Part shown: positions 46,226 through 58,500 of the stretch, in pieces
How positions within the stretch are numbered: the first letter of the stretch is position 1
How the letters are laid out: every line of letters starts with the position of its first letter
Assembly: GCF_901933205.1 (NCBI RefSeq)
Contig: NC_044591.1
Span: 3,507,501-3,571,500 of the forward strand
Length of the DNA: 64,000 bases
DNA from: Camarhynchus parvulus
Taxonomy: Eukaryota; Chordata; Aves; Passeriformes; Thraupidae
Direction: 5' to 3'
Notes under the pieces: model-generated
Database searches by the model: none
The model's input: the letters and a program-made list of their open reading frames with translations, nothing else
Told to the model about the DNA's origin: nothing
Program-made: the position numbers and the translations under genes

Positions 46226-49200
46226 TTACAATAATTGTTCTTGTTTTCTTGAAAAAAAAAAATTAAAATGTCTTACTGTTCTTTCAAATTTCCTGACTTA
46301 TTTTGCTACTTATCAATGTAATGTCTACAACCAACTCACTTGACATTGATAAATGAAATTATAATTGAAAAGTAAACATATGAGAGATAACTAATTCAGA
46401 AGTCTTTAGTTAGTTCTGGAGCTGATGTGATGAGACTCTCAGTCTGTGACCAAGGAGTAAACCTAATCTTTATCATTGTGTAAATTGATATGAAAGCAGG
46501 AAAATTACAGTTTTTTCTTCTTGCAGCAAAAGAATATTAATTCTGTTAGCCTCAATTGAACATTTTCTTATCTGTACTGGGAAATACCCCATAAGGTGCT
46601 CTGATGCCTGCTCAAATGTGTGGCATATGGAATTATGAATTATTCACCCACTGAAGGGAATGCACAGATGTCACCAGTTTCTTCTGCCTCAGCTCACTCC
46701 CTGCTAATTTGCAAGTACCAAAATGAGGAAACCTTTATTTCTCAATAGTAACAAGCCCCCCATTTGAAAAATGGATAGCAGAGAACCTTTCTGGGCAGTT
46801 CTGAGTTCTCATGGGCAGAACAGTTGAACAGGCAGCATTCTGCTCAAGGACACTGTGCTTTGTTCCTGCTCCAGAAGCCATTTTAACTTCATATTACAAC
46901 TACTTAATTTTTCTGCTCTTATCTGTGCCTTTATAGCCCACCTTGTTTAAGGCAAGATTTTTAAATCTTAGGTAAAAAGTCAATCCTTGACCAAATGGCC
47001 CACACTCCACTGAAATATTTAGGGGGCTTCCAGCACTGGAGACTCAGTACTAAATATTGTGCTGTATTAAATCTGTCCCACAAAAACATGAAGAAAATTT
47101 CCTTCTGATTATCAGCTGGAGTCCAGGATACTCAGTTATGGCTAAAGAAAGCAAGGACTCCAAAGAACCAGAAGATATCTCTTACTTTGAAAATCCAACA
47201 ACTGCTGCTGCACTGATACATTCAATATTCTGATGATTCATACAACCTTGCTGCCCAGAAATCTCAAGTGCAGAACATTCCAGTCAGCTTCAAGCAAACC
47301 TCAAGAAACAATGGAAAATTCATTAAAATCTTGCACATTTATTACATATCTATGTGTTACTGAATCCTTAATCTAATAAATCTGTAATTTCATTATACAA
47401 ACGTTTTGGAAATGCAGACTAAAGATGCACAGAGGTTTGTATTTCACATGAATCTACTGCAGCATTCTGTGACTGAGCTGTCACATTATGCAATTTCCTG
47501 TTACTAGTTCAGGACCTCAAAGGTGGGTTGAACACAAGCTATGTGGTTTTTTGGTAGAATTTCTGTGGAAGATGGGACCTTTTGTGCTTTGTGAGAAGTC
47601 AAACAGCACATTGTCCCAGGACAAATCCTTCTGTGAGCTGAAATGAGTGATCAGTACAACCAAGCCAAGGTCAGGAGACTTCCTGTGCATGAAGGAAACA
47701 ACAGCTCCATACTTTCACCAGCTGGCCAAGCTTGACTTTTATTCACAGGGAACAACACTCAATAAATCAACACTTGCTTTTAACTTCAAGTCCTCACTCC
47801 TGATCATATTCATTCCTTTAGAGTTAGTAACAATAATGTTCCCTTTTGCAGCTTGGCTTTGAGTCATAAATGTGGCTCCCCCGAACAGACAAGCAGGCAC
47901 CAGGCTTCCTGTGAGAATGCCAGATGTCACTAAAAAGCATCATAAACATAGTTGTCCCCTTGCATTTGTGTCTGTGGGGAAGATACACAGCAGTAGGAAC
48001 TATGAAAGCAGTGACTTGATACATCAATATTTATAATAGTTCTGGACATCAATACAGCAATTCTTACAAGAGTTCATTTGAGGCACGCTTTTGCTGTAAG
48101 AACAGAAAATATCAGAAGAATTAATTTAATAAAACCAGCACTAAAAATGCGTGCACCAGAAGAATTATGGAGATTGACTTACTCCTATAAATTAAAGAAG
48201 TGTTCATTTATGATTAAATATCAATTAAAACATGCAGCAATTGCTTATTATTTTAGGAGCATTGCAGTATGTCATTACAATTATTTTAACCACATCTGAT
48301 TTTATTAAAGAGTAAGGACAGCCTGCACATTAACACCTCTGTAAAGAGTTCAAACTCAGAAGCACTGATGCATTGTTCACAGGCAGATGGCAAGCACTGC
48401 CAGATGAAGTGACTTGCCAAAGGTTACAACACAGGTAAGAGGAAAGGCACCAACCCAGGAAACTTTAAACATTAAAACATTAGTCCTGTCACAGCTTCAT
48501 ATTAGTTCCCATGAAGTGAAGTTCCATTACATTTTACAGTAACACCATCCTTAATGTTCTTTTCTAAAAGGCAGGAACAAAGGATACAGAGCAAAAAAAG
48601 CCCCTCACTGAATCTCCAAGAACACTCAGGTCAGGAGTGTGCTTGGGCTGCTTTTAATGAGGAACAATCTAAAATTAATTTCTCTGCTGAACCACTCTAA
48701 AGCTTAAGAAGACATTGTTACACCTATTTGTACTCACCTACTTCACCAGCTGAAACATCAGATTGGCCATACCCATCCTTCTGCAGTTTTTTTAAACTAA
48801 AGGATTAATCATGCTGAAATCCCCATTTTTTTGCTTGACAGCTCCTGATGGATGCAGAAGGTAACAGAGGATCTGAAACTTGACACCAGGTGCCACAATG
48901 AGAAAGCTGAATTAATGCTTTGTACACTTTTCACAGCTGCAGCATGGAGGTATTTATGGATAAATAAACTGAGCATCACACTGGCCATGTGTCTTTGTCC
49001 AGGCCTTGTGGATTTAGGCATCAGACCAAACCCACAGCTCCCCCTGCTCTGCAACAAACAGTTGGGCTGCAACACAAAGATCCCCATTCAATCATGGAGC
49101 TTGTTCAGCTCTCCCAGGCTTGAGAAGTCAGATTTTCAGACTCTGGTAAATGCTTAACTGGCAAATGTCTTAGCAGGCAAAGGAGTGCTGCCCATTCCAT

Positions 49201-52200
49201 GCATTTTCAAAGCTGTGTTCAGTCTCCAGAAGGTAGCTGGCAAGGATGAGTGATTATTGAGAGTTCAGAACCAAAACCAAAGAGTGACATGTACAAAAAA
49301 AAAGAGGAAAATGGAAGGAAAAGGGAAAGTAGAGAACTGCAGCACTTTGTCTTCACTGAAATTTAATTTTTATTCACATTTCCAGCTTGAGATAAAATTG
49401 GACCTTATTTTCTGATAGGAAAGGCAGTAAGAGTGATGCTGATGGAAGACAGCAACAAGTCCAGTAACAGCCATGTAAAAAAGCTGGGTTGTGAAGGGTA
49501 AGATGACCTTATTGAAGCAGAATCTGTCTATTACTCAGAGGACCCTGTGGCTTCTTTCTCCCATGCAGAACTGGAAGCTATTGATGTTCTAGAAACATGG
49601 ATTTCTTTGTACTACACAAGCCCTTTAAGTAATTTTTCTTACAATTACTGGTAATAACTTGAAGGCAATACTGACCAGGAACTGAGTTAAGTCATTGTCT
49701 ACAAGTGGATGAACCTAAATCCTTATTAAAATACTCTCTTCTTCCCTCCAAAATGACTAAACATTTTCTAACAAGATGATTTTAAATATACTGATGTTTG
49801 TCTTAGGATATTAGTACTGTATGTCTTATTTGAGCTGGGAAGCAACTCCATTTCCTGCCTTTATGAACCATGCTATCCTCAAATAACACATTCCTTTGAG
49901 TCCTGTGGTTACTTTGCCTCATGACATTTGATTCATCCTATGCAGGAAACAGGGAAGGAATTAGCAGGTTCAGCAGGTGTGCTCAAGGGAAAGGAGATAG
50001 GAATGTCAGCTCTTCCTCATTTCCTATCCACCACAGGAATAAACCCCACAGGAGTTGAATAAGCAGCAATAACTGAGCACAGTGTAGGACATTCCAGCTT
50101 CCTTCTCGGAGGAATGTTCTCTCCTGTATCCATCAGGCACTGAAGCAATTTATTGAGAAATAAGGGGCAGCCCAGAGCTGTTTTCCTGCCTATACCCCTA
50201 CAAACTGTTTAGACAAAGAAAACTGAGAAAAGTCCACTTCTCATCACTTAGACAGAGCTTTACATACAGGTGGTACAAGAGATTTTGACCTAAAAGCCAG
50301 CCCTTAAAGGCAAGTTTTATATAAAAAGCACAGCTCACTTTTACAGTAAAGCAAAGGCTGCCTGTTATAAAGTAGTGGAAGAATTTATTGATTTAAGTTG
50401 CTGTTCAAAGTTTCCTCTGTGATCCAGATCTGGTCCTAGCCTGAGGAAACTATTCCTGGAACTAAGATCTGAGTCTTGGTAATAGAGAAAATATTAATAT
50501 GATGTAAGCATAAATTACTGTTAATCACCTCTCAGAGGGAGGCAAAGCCTGTCATCTCTTCATTTAAACCTGGAAGGGCTGAAGTTAAAAAATGTTTAAC
50601 TCATAACTATGAAGCTTCTCCTTAAAAATAATTTTCCTGATGAATTCTTCTAGTTAATTTTGTCATGATAAATGCTAAACTTACTAACACGACAAGCATG
50701 CTTGAATGAGGGTAAAGTAGCACTAGAATTACTGAGAAGGTAAATCAGGCCTGCATTTCATGCAGAAAAGTGAGCAAGAGCCACAGGAATGACTTCAGGT
50801 TTCATGAAGGCATGAAACTTCAGGTTTCACCCCTGACAGAAAACAATGGGTAAAGAAATGCACAAGCAGAATATTAAAATGAAAGACTCCTCTCTGCAGG
50901 CTGATGTAGATGCAGGATAACTGCACACACAGTAAGCTGTACCTGAGCCCCAGCTAGTGGTGGGAATTACTGATGGCATTTTTACAGGAAAGATGAGCAT
51001 GTTCATAACAGAAAAGTTTCAGATTCTTATGTATTGCCTCCTACTCATCAAGCCTGGTTTCATTTTTAAAATGCTTCCAGGAAAAGCTACGTATTGGTTA
51101 CTCGTGGTTTGCCTACACCATCTACACAGCCCCTCAGTGGTTCTGGTTGATCCAGCTGCTGGAAGTTGGAAGAAGGAGGGCAGGCAATGAGATGCTTTCT
51201 CCTTTCTCAGGGATATTTTCATCCTCTGAGCCAGCCTGTCACTCACAACTAGTAAGCAGCACAACCAAGAGCTGAAAATTATTTTTATACGTTCTTCCTT
51301 CCATGGAGTATTGCCAACATATTCTCTCAATAAGTATTTCTTGATTAAATAAGTTTAAGTGATTAATTCAGCTAAGAAACTAGTATTCATCAATATTCTG
51401 GACCCAATATTGTAGTGTTCAAATCAGTTTCTAGAGACAGTCCTAAAATATCTGCTCTAGTTTGCAATGGAGATTATCCAATGTCACTGATAAATTTACG
51501 TTTTAGTGAACTTTATCTTTAGCCATAAAGATGATGCTGTTGCTGTAATTTATACAGATGAATTTTAGCCAGTTAGTGTGAGCAGCAGGCAGGAAATGGC
51601 TGCTAAGTCCATCTTAGTGCAACTGCCCCATCCCTGGAAGTGTCCAAGGCCAGGCTGGACAGGGTTGGAACAACCTAACTGGACAATCCTCAAAATCCAA
51701 TCCACCCCATTCTATCAAGTCCTACAGAATTTACCTGCTGGACTGAAGATCTCAACAGCTGTCACGTTCTGGAGAGGGCAATGATGAATTTTGGACAGGA
51801 GTAATCTCTTGTGTGAAACAGGGTAAAAACCTTGGGATCCCAACCTGTGATCAAGAGGGAAATGAATCAACATAACTGACTTAACACCCCTCTCCTGTCC
51901 CATCAGATATCCTGGTCACCCTTTTGCTAAAGTCAGTCAAATGGGAGCTGTGGGAAAGCCCCCTGGAGCAGGATAGAGAACCCAAATATGTAAGATTAAC
52001 CAGCTATGAGCTATGATCAGTTCCATAAGTGCTCCTGGAAAGGGACCCCTCCACAGCTGTAGGAAAAGCAGCACTTGTGGGGCAGCAGGTGAGGAACTTC
52101 TGTACAACATAACAGGTGAGTTACAACACAGACAAGAGTGACAACCAAACCAAACCATGAGACATTTGAGTCGTGTGAAAGCTTGGACATTGCTTTAAGC

Positions 52201-54224
52201 TGTGAAAAATTAGATTTTTGTAACAAAACTTGCTACTGGTGCAGGCTGTAGAAAGCAGAAATGAGGACTGTGAAGGACCTTGAGGTCAGAAGGGCTCACC
52301 TAAATGAGCAGGAAGGGAAAGGAGCAGGAATATTTAATGCTTGAGTCTTAAGTGTCCCATTCCCCAGGACATTTTGAGAACAGTTTCCCAAAATATCTTA
52401 GTGTTCAGTCGATTCTCTATTTTACAAAATGACACTTGTAGAAAAAGATGGCAATATTGCTTAAATTCAGAGCTATTAATAAGCAGTAACCCAAGCAGTT
52501 CAGTCTTTCCCAGAGCCATAACATACAGCACATTGTCTTCTATGTTTATAAAGAAAAACCAGAATAGCAGAAAAGTTATGATAAAAGAGACCTTGTCCCA
52601 TTTAACAAGAGAAAAACTGGCCATACTGGTATCACTGGAGTCCACTTACTTTCAAGGCTGCTTTAGAACTTTTGATTAAAAAAAAAATCTTTTCTAGAAA
52701 TGTTTTTTTCCTGCCATGGCACACTGAGATTTTCACACACAAGAAGAAAATTCTCTCTAACCCATGAGTCACCTTTTCAGTCACCCTGAATAAGATTTCA
52801 GTCACCCACCAAGATTTACAAAAATGTTTTTGCTAGTATTTGTCTCTCTTGTGTGCTTACACACCTCCAAGTAACAAAAAAAGCTTATTCATAATTTTAA
52901 AGAGCACTACAGCAGAAATATTGATGTTTTCAGAATACAAAAAATTAAGTGTTCAGAACTTTAATCAAATAAAGATCTGTAGGCTTCTCTGACAACTGAA
53001 AGTGTAAATTGAAAGTGCAGATCCCCCGGAACACCACCAGATGGTGGATATTCTCAGTAAGTATAAATGTGGGGAAAATAAGGTTTATTTTGGGAAATCT
53101 CATACTTAACCTTGAAGGTAGAAAGGTTAATATTGTAGCTAGTTGGGTAGGTAATTTGCTCTAAGTTCTAAATTTTTCTGTTAAAGGTATAGGGCTGTAA
53201 CCTGTTAAATGGGAACTTGATTTTTCTTAAAATAACCTCCAAATTTACATGGGTATAACTAGTCTAGCTTACTTATAAAATTAAACGTTAATACAGCTAA
53301 ATGAGAATTAATTTAGTCTAATAAGTCAAAGTAGTTTAAACCTATTTGAGGTTTTCTTACTACTAAAATTAGAGGGTTCAAAACTGATTATGGTGTACCT
53401 ACAACAAAACATTTTGTAATATAAATGCATCCTGAGTGTTCCAGGTGGAAAAACCACTGTGTCCTGTTATTTTCCAGTCTGCTGTTGCTTGCCAAACATA
53501 AGCATCACTGCAGAGGTGTTCAAATTCCCTGGTAGTGTGTGTCTTCCAGATGTGTGAAAGGTTAAGTTTATAGCTGTTTCTTGGTAATATGGTGGATTGT
53601 TTTAAAAAAGCTGTGTTTTAATAAGAGTGGGCAGACAGGTGATTTTCTTGGTTACTTTCTGAGGAAATCCAGCTTCCAGCTTCATGGAATGGAATGGGAT
53701 TCCTCTGTCCTGATGCTATATGAGTACTTTTTGTGCCCAGCCTTACTGACAGTTTTAACGTTATTCATTGATGTATATCATCAAATAAATGTAAAACATT
53801 TCTACACTTACTCTTCTCTGTAACTGTATTAATGTCCTATGGATTTAAATCGGGTATTTTTCTCTGGGACAATGGCAAATTCTTAACAATTCCATGTAAA
53901 ATACAGTCCTAGCCTGCGAGGAATACATCATTGACTGCATTATGAATAGAATGTTCAGGGGAGAGAGAAATTAAGGGCAGGCTCACCGTTATGTCCTGCA
54001 GTACAAATACAGACATCTCCCAGCAGGTGATTAAGGAGGTTTTTTTTCCTCTCAGCAACTTGCTCAGAACAGCAGAGCAAAAAACTTGGTTTATACGGAA
54101 CAGTACAATTTATGTGCAGCACAAATGGGTCCCAAGCCAGCGACAGCCTGGGCCCCTCAGGGCTGTGAGGGTCAGTCCCCACCTCACCTCAGAGACCCAA
54201 ATAATTTCCTCTCAACCTTCTTGG
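46226..54224. other. PDPN-PRDM2 intergenic interval
   Basis: About 8 kb with no gene I can support. It holds one degraded CR1 tail (51620-51720) and otherwise AT-rich unique-looking DNA. Short open frames here have no recognisable domain and no splice-supported context. Confidence 0.6.
51620..51720 (+). mobile_element. CR1 LINE fragment
   Basis: CCCCATCCCTGGAAGTGTCC, then AAGGCCAGGCTGGACAGGGT and TTGGAACAACCT, are the typical CR1 3' segment, followed by a degraded CATTCTATCA tail. Confidence 0.85.
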
Positions 54225-54282
54225 GTTTTTTTGTTGTTGTTTTTTTTTTTTTGGTTTTGGTTTTGTTTTGTTTTTTAATTTC
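54225..54282 (+). repeat. T/TG-rich tract
   Basis: A run dominated by T with interspersed GG and G (TTTGGTTTTG type) precedes the purine-rich minisatellite by about 75 bp. It is simple sequence. Confidence 0.75.
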
Positions 54283-54354
54283 AGTCACAGGTGACAACCC
54301 TGTGGAGCTGCTTTACTACAAAAAGATGAAAAAGACATTAAAAAAAAGGGGGGG

Positions 54355-55220
54355 TTAAAGAGTCTGGGGAACCTGTTGATGGTGTGGTAGAGGGCGGTGG
54401 ATGGAGGTGGCTGGGGCATGTGGTGTGATCTGAGGGGGCCTCAGGGGGTTGAGGGGTGGAGAGGATAAAGGAGGTAAAGAGGGTGAAGGGGGTGAAAAGG
54501 GATAAAGGGGATGGAAGGGAGGAAGGCAGTGCTGGGGATGGAGGGGATGAAGAGGATGAAGGGGGAGAAAGGGGTATAAGAATGAAGGTGATGAAGGGGA
54601 GGAAGGGGGTGAAGGGAACAAATGGAATGAAGGTGATGAAGAGGTTCTTGTGGATGTTGGGCATGAAGGGAATGTAGAGGATGAAGGCAAAAGGGGCTGT
54701 TGGGGATGAAGATGATGAGGGGCAGGAAGGGGCATCAGAAATGGGGGCAATGAGGGGGATGAGGATGACGAAGGCGATGAGGACGATGAAAGGCAAGAAG
54801 GGGTTGTTGGGGATGAGGGGGATGAAGGGCAGGAAAGGGCTATTGGGGATGAGGGGGGTGAGGATGATGAAGGCAATGACGAGGGGGACGAAAGCAGTGA
54901 AAGGCAGGAAGGAGATGTGGGGGATGAGTGGGATGAGGACAATAATGCTGATGAGGGGGATGAAGGCTATGAAGGGCAGGAAGGGGCTCTGGACATGAGT
55001 GTGATGAAGGGCAGGAAGGGGCTGTGGGGATGAGGGTGATGAAGGGTAGGAAGGGGCTGTTGGGGATGAGGACGATGAAGATGAAGAGCAGGAAGGAGCT
55101 GTTGGGGATGAAGATGATAAAGCCCATGAGGACGATGAAGATGAAGGGCAGGAAGGGGCTATTGGGGATGAAGATGATAAAGCCGATGAGGACGATGAAG
55201 ATGAAGGGCAGGAAGGGCTC
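54355..55220 (+). repeat. Purine-rich GATGAAGG minisatellite upstream of PRDM2
   Basis: For about 860 bp the plus strand is built of variants of GGGGATGAAGG, GATGAGG and GGGCAGGAAGGGG with very few C residues. Near the right end a clear higher-order unit of 60 bp repeats: the ATGAAG(A/G)GCAGGAAGG block starts at 55081, 55141 and 55201. The composition leaves long frames open in both directions (a 475-codon minus frame of Ser/Pro/Ile-rich peptide), which I treat as artefact. It abuts the CpG island with almost no gap. Polypurine DNA of this kind can form triplexes or R-loops; that is inference. Confidence 0.9.
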
Positions 55221-55224
55221 GGGG

Positions 55225-55570
55225 GTCCCGCGGCGGGCCCTGCCCGCGGCCTCCGCCGAACGTCACTTCCGAGGCTGGAGACAAGATGGCGCCCGGACGG
55301 TGCCGGCGCTGAGGCCGCTCCGCCGCCAGCGGGGCCCGGGTGAGCGGGGGGCGGCGGGACCCGCCGGGCGCGGCCGGGCGGGCGCAGGGCAGAGCCGGCG
55401 GCGCTGGGAGCGGGGCCCGCGGGAGCTGCTGAGGCTGCGGAGCCGCCCTGGCGTCCGCGGGGGGGCGGCGGCCGGGGGCGTGAGGGCAGCGGCGGCAGGT
55501 GCGGGACCTGTGCCCGCCGGGACGTGGGAGCGCCTCGGGGAGGGGAAGAGAGGGTGGAGGATGCGAGGGA
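55225..55570 (+). promoter_or_regulatory. CpG island, probable PRDM2 promoter
   Basis: Composition switches abruptly to GC-rich DNA dense in CpG, unlike anything else in the window. An ETS-type site (ACTTCCG, 55265-55271) and a YY1-type element (AAGATGGCG, 55283-55291) stand 12 bp apart, the arrangement seen at initiation sites of TATA-less housekeeping promoters. Assignment to PRDM2 rests on synteny, on the donor at 55340 and on the MNQ exon downstream on the same strand. Confidence 0.75.
55275..55339 (+). other. PRDM2: Probable non-coding first exon of PRDM2
   Basis: A strong donor (CCCGG|GTGAGC) follows the YY1 element by about 50 bp, giving a short 5' UTR exon. The left edge is approximate because the start site is inferred from the YY1/ETS pair. 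The only ATG, in the YY1 site, leads into no recognisable protein. Confidence 0.5.
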
Positions 55571-58500
55571 GGCCGGTTGGAGGAGGACACTCCATCCCCT
55601 GGGCGGCTTTTTCAATCTTTTTATCTGGAAAATGCTGCTTCGGAATTGTCGGCTGGCTGCTGCCGCTGGCAGCGCGATGCTGAGAGAACTCTGCTCTTTC
55701 AAAGTGTCTGCAGAAGTTCTGGCACTTGGCAGGCCCCAAAGCTCCTGCAGGTCACGTTCTGCCAAGCTGAGTGAGCAGGGCTTGGAGGAATTAACTCCGG
55801 AATTGATTCCCCTCGCTGGAAATGTCCATCTGTGAATTATTCTTCTAAGTCGGAGAATAATTCATTGTGCAGTGGTAGCGTGGGGGAAAAATGTTTGAGG
55901 TGAGATGAAAAATATTCATGTAAGGCATTTAGAACAGCCTAAGAGATCTATCTTAAGTGCATTTTTTATTGGAAAGCAGAGCAGCCTGTGGAGCTTTGCT
56001 GATAACCATCTCATGGACAGGTAGCTGAAGTATTCGGTGAAGTTTCCAGTGGTTTCAAATTCATATGAAGCTGCAAAATTTCCGTTCTGAAGCAGGAAAG
56101 AAAACTTTAGGTTGTTTCCTACTGAGGAAGGAGGAGAAGGTGGTGTGGCTGCGCCTGCTAAATGATCATTCAGTGGCAAGAGAACTTCTTATTTCACATT
56201 TGAGTGAGCAGCAGTGGACAGCTCTAGAGAGCAGGGCTGCTTGTGCTTCTTGTGCTGCCCCAGTTTGCTGTTCCCAGTCTGTGCTCTGGACTTTGGGCAT
56301 GCAAAGTCTTCACCAGCTTATTCAAATATACTAAATAGATTAGGGTAACTGGGGATGTACAGCAGCATGGCATGTAATTATGGTCCTCGCCAGGAAATGT
56401 AGGAACTGATTACAAGAAGTAAAGGTTTCAAATTGAAAGAGGGGAAGTTTAGGTTAGATATAGGGAAAAAATTGTTCCCCATGAGGGTGGTGAGGCCCTG
56501 GCACAGGGTGTCCAGAGAAACTGTTGATGCCCCGTCCCTGGAAGTGTCCAAGGCTGGGTTGGACAGGGCTTGGAGCAACCTGGGATAGTGGAAGATGTCC
56601 CTGCCCATGGCAGGAGTAGGCCTGGATGAGCTTTAAGGTCTCTTTGAGCCCAAGCCTTTCCATGATTCTGTGATTGTTGTCTTCTGACACAACATTTCAG
56701 TAAAAATGATGGACATGTTAAGAATTCAGGGCTGCTTTCCTTGGTGTGGAGATTTCCAACTCTTCCAACTGCAGGAAGGCATAATGGTGAATCAGTGAGA
56801 GCATTGGCCCTTTTCAGATGGAGATCTGTGTCACTGATAGATAGGAGTGACTTCTAAGAAACAAAAGAACTTTTGGACTTGCAGAGACAGCAGTGAGAAC
56901 CATGTGGAGGTACCTGTTGGTTTTCAGGGAAGTGGCTCCCAGGGTTTGCTGGGACAGCAGTGCCTCCACAGTCCATAGCACAGACCATAAAAGCAGTGGC
57001 ACTTACAGTGAAACCCTAGTTATGTTAATTAAAGGGCAAATCATCACTTTGGATAAACTATCTTTGCTAGAAGTGCCAGGATAAGTGTGGAGTTTGGAGA
57101 TTCCTGGAGTTGTTTTAGGGGAATCCAAAGAACAGCTTTCTACCAGCACAGCATGGAAGGTGGGGAACAATGTTCAGGCACTTTTGTGCATTGGTATAAC
57201 ACATCCATTTTTTTTATTATTGACAGTTTGCTTGAGAATGGAAGAGAAGTAAAGCAGAAAGTCATTTTCTGTAACACCTGAAGTGGCTCTGGAAGTCCAT
57301 CCTGCAGTGCAGTGATGTCTTCATTCCACTGTTCCACATAAAATCCTTGATCCTTAGGGATAAACAAGTAATATAAACTGTGTAAAAGGGATGTGCTGCT
57401 TACTGGGTGTCTCTCTGTTGGAAACAGAAATTCAAAGAGGTTTAGAGATGACCAGTAATGTATTCCCACCTTGGCAAGCCTGTGTAAAGTACTGTAATAT
57501 CTTTGTTGTTGAACTTGTTCTCATGGAAAGGGCAGACATGATCCTCATACTTAACCCCTCAAATGACATAATTTCTTTTACCAATATGTTTTTTTTTCCA
57601 CTGAGAATAAGCTGGAAAATATTTCTTCTCTGCCTCTGTATAAAATATGCTTTAGTGAAAAGTGGGAGGATGAGTCCTGTGTTGTAAAAAAAATGACTGA
57701 AATCAGCTTTTTCACGTAGTAATAATCAGCCGTGTTCTTAGCTGAGAAAATTTTCATTGGGTTTTACTGCATTTGTGAGTCAAATTAAAGTGCACTCATA
57801 TCTGAAGATTGGAATGGAATTTCTGCATATTTGCACTTGTTAGAGACTTGTTGTTTTCTGTTGACTTCTCTTGACTAGTTGCTGTTTAATTAATAAACTT
57901 GGGGTTTGTGTTGTGTTGGTGATTTCTTGGCTTATTATCTTGGTTACCTGAATAAACCTTCCTGAGGTGTATCAGTTTATTTGGTTTTGTGGCAGTAAGC
58001 AAAGCCTTTTTTCTTACTGGACTATAGGTAATAGATTTTAGTGTTCAGAAAATAATTTTCTGACCATTTTTTCTCTGCTCTTATTCAGGCAGCCTTGAGT
58101 AACTGAAAATGTCTTTGCATTTAAGTGCCTGTCAATAGAAACAGGATGCCCTATCACGTGCATATTCTCAACTTTTAGAGTTAACATGAACTTTATGTTT
58201 TTAAATTGGCAAGCTTTATTTCACCTAAAGCATGGAAAATTCATGGGTGAGAGTATTTCAGCGTTGAATTGAAAACATGTAGATGTCCTGATGTTTAACA
58301 AATGGTCATGTGCTGCAGCTAGAAAGTAAAAACAAAGCCAAGAGCTGTGCAGTATCCCAGCCTGAACCCTGGTCATTAGGAAAACAGGCTGGGAAGACTT
58401 TCAAATTGTTCCTGGTTCTCTAATGAACATGTTTTTACTGGAGCAGTGACGTAATGCATGTCCCATTTTCAGCTTCCAAAATAGGATTGATACTCTCATG

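Noticed and set aside
47141..47236. Short frame beginning MAKESKDSKEPED
   Set aside because: Only 31 codons, intergenic, with no splice context or known family; compatible with chance.
53000..53440. Possible nuclear mitochondrial insertion (rRNA-like TTAAA-rich text)
   Set aside because: The wording resembles mitochondrial rRNA superficially, but I could not align any conserved mitochondrial block.
54338..55765. Minus-strand open frame of 475 codons rich in Ser, Pro, Ile and Phe
   Set aside because: It is the complement of the purine minisatellite plus the CpG island. Openness follows from composition and a period divisible by three; there is no domain and it runs antisense through a promoter.
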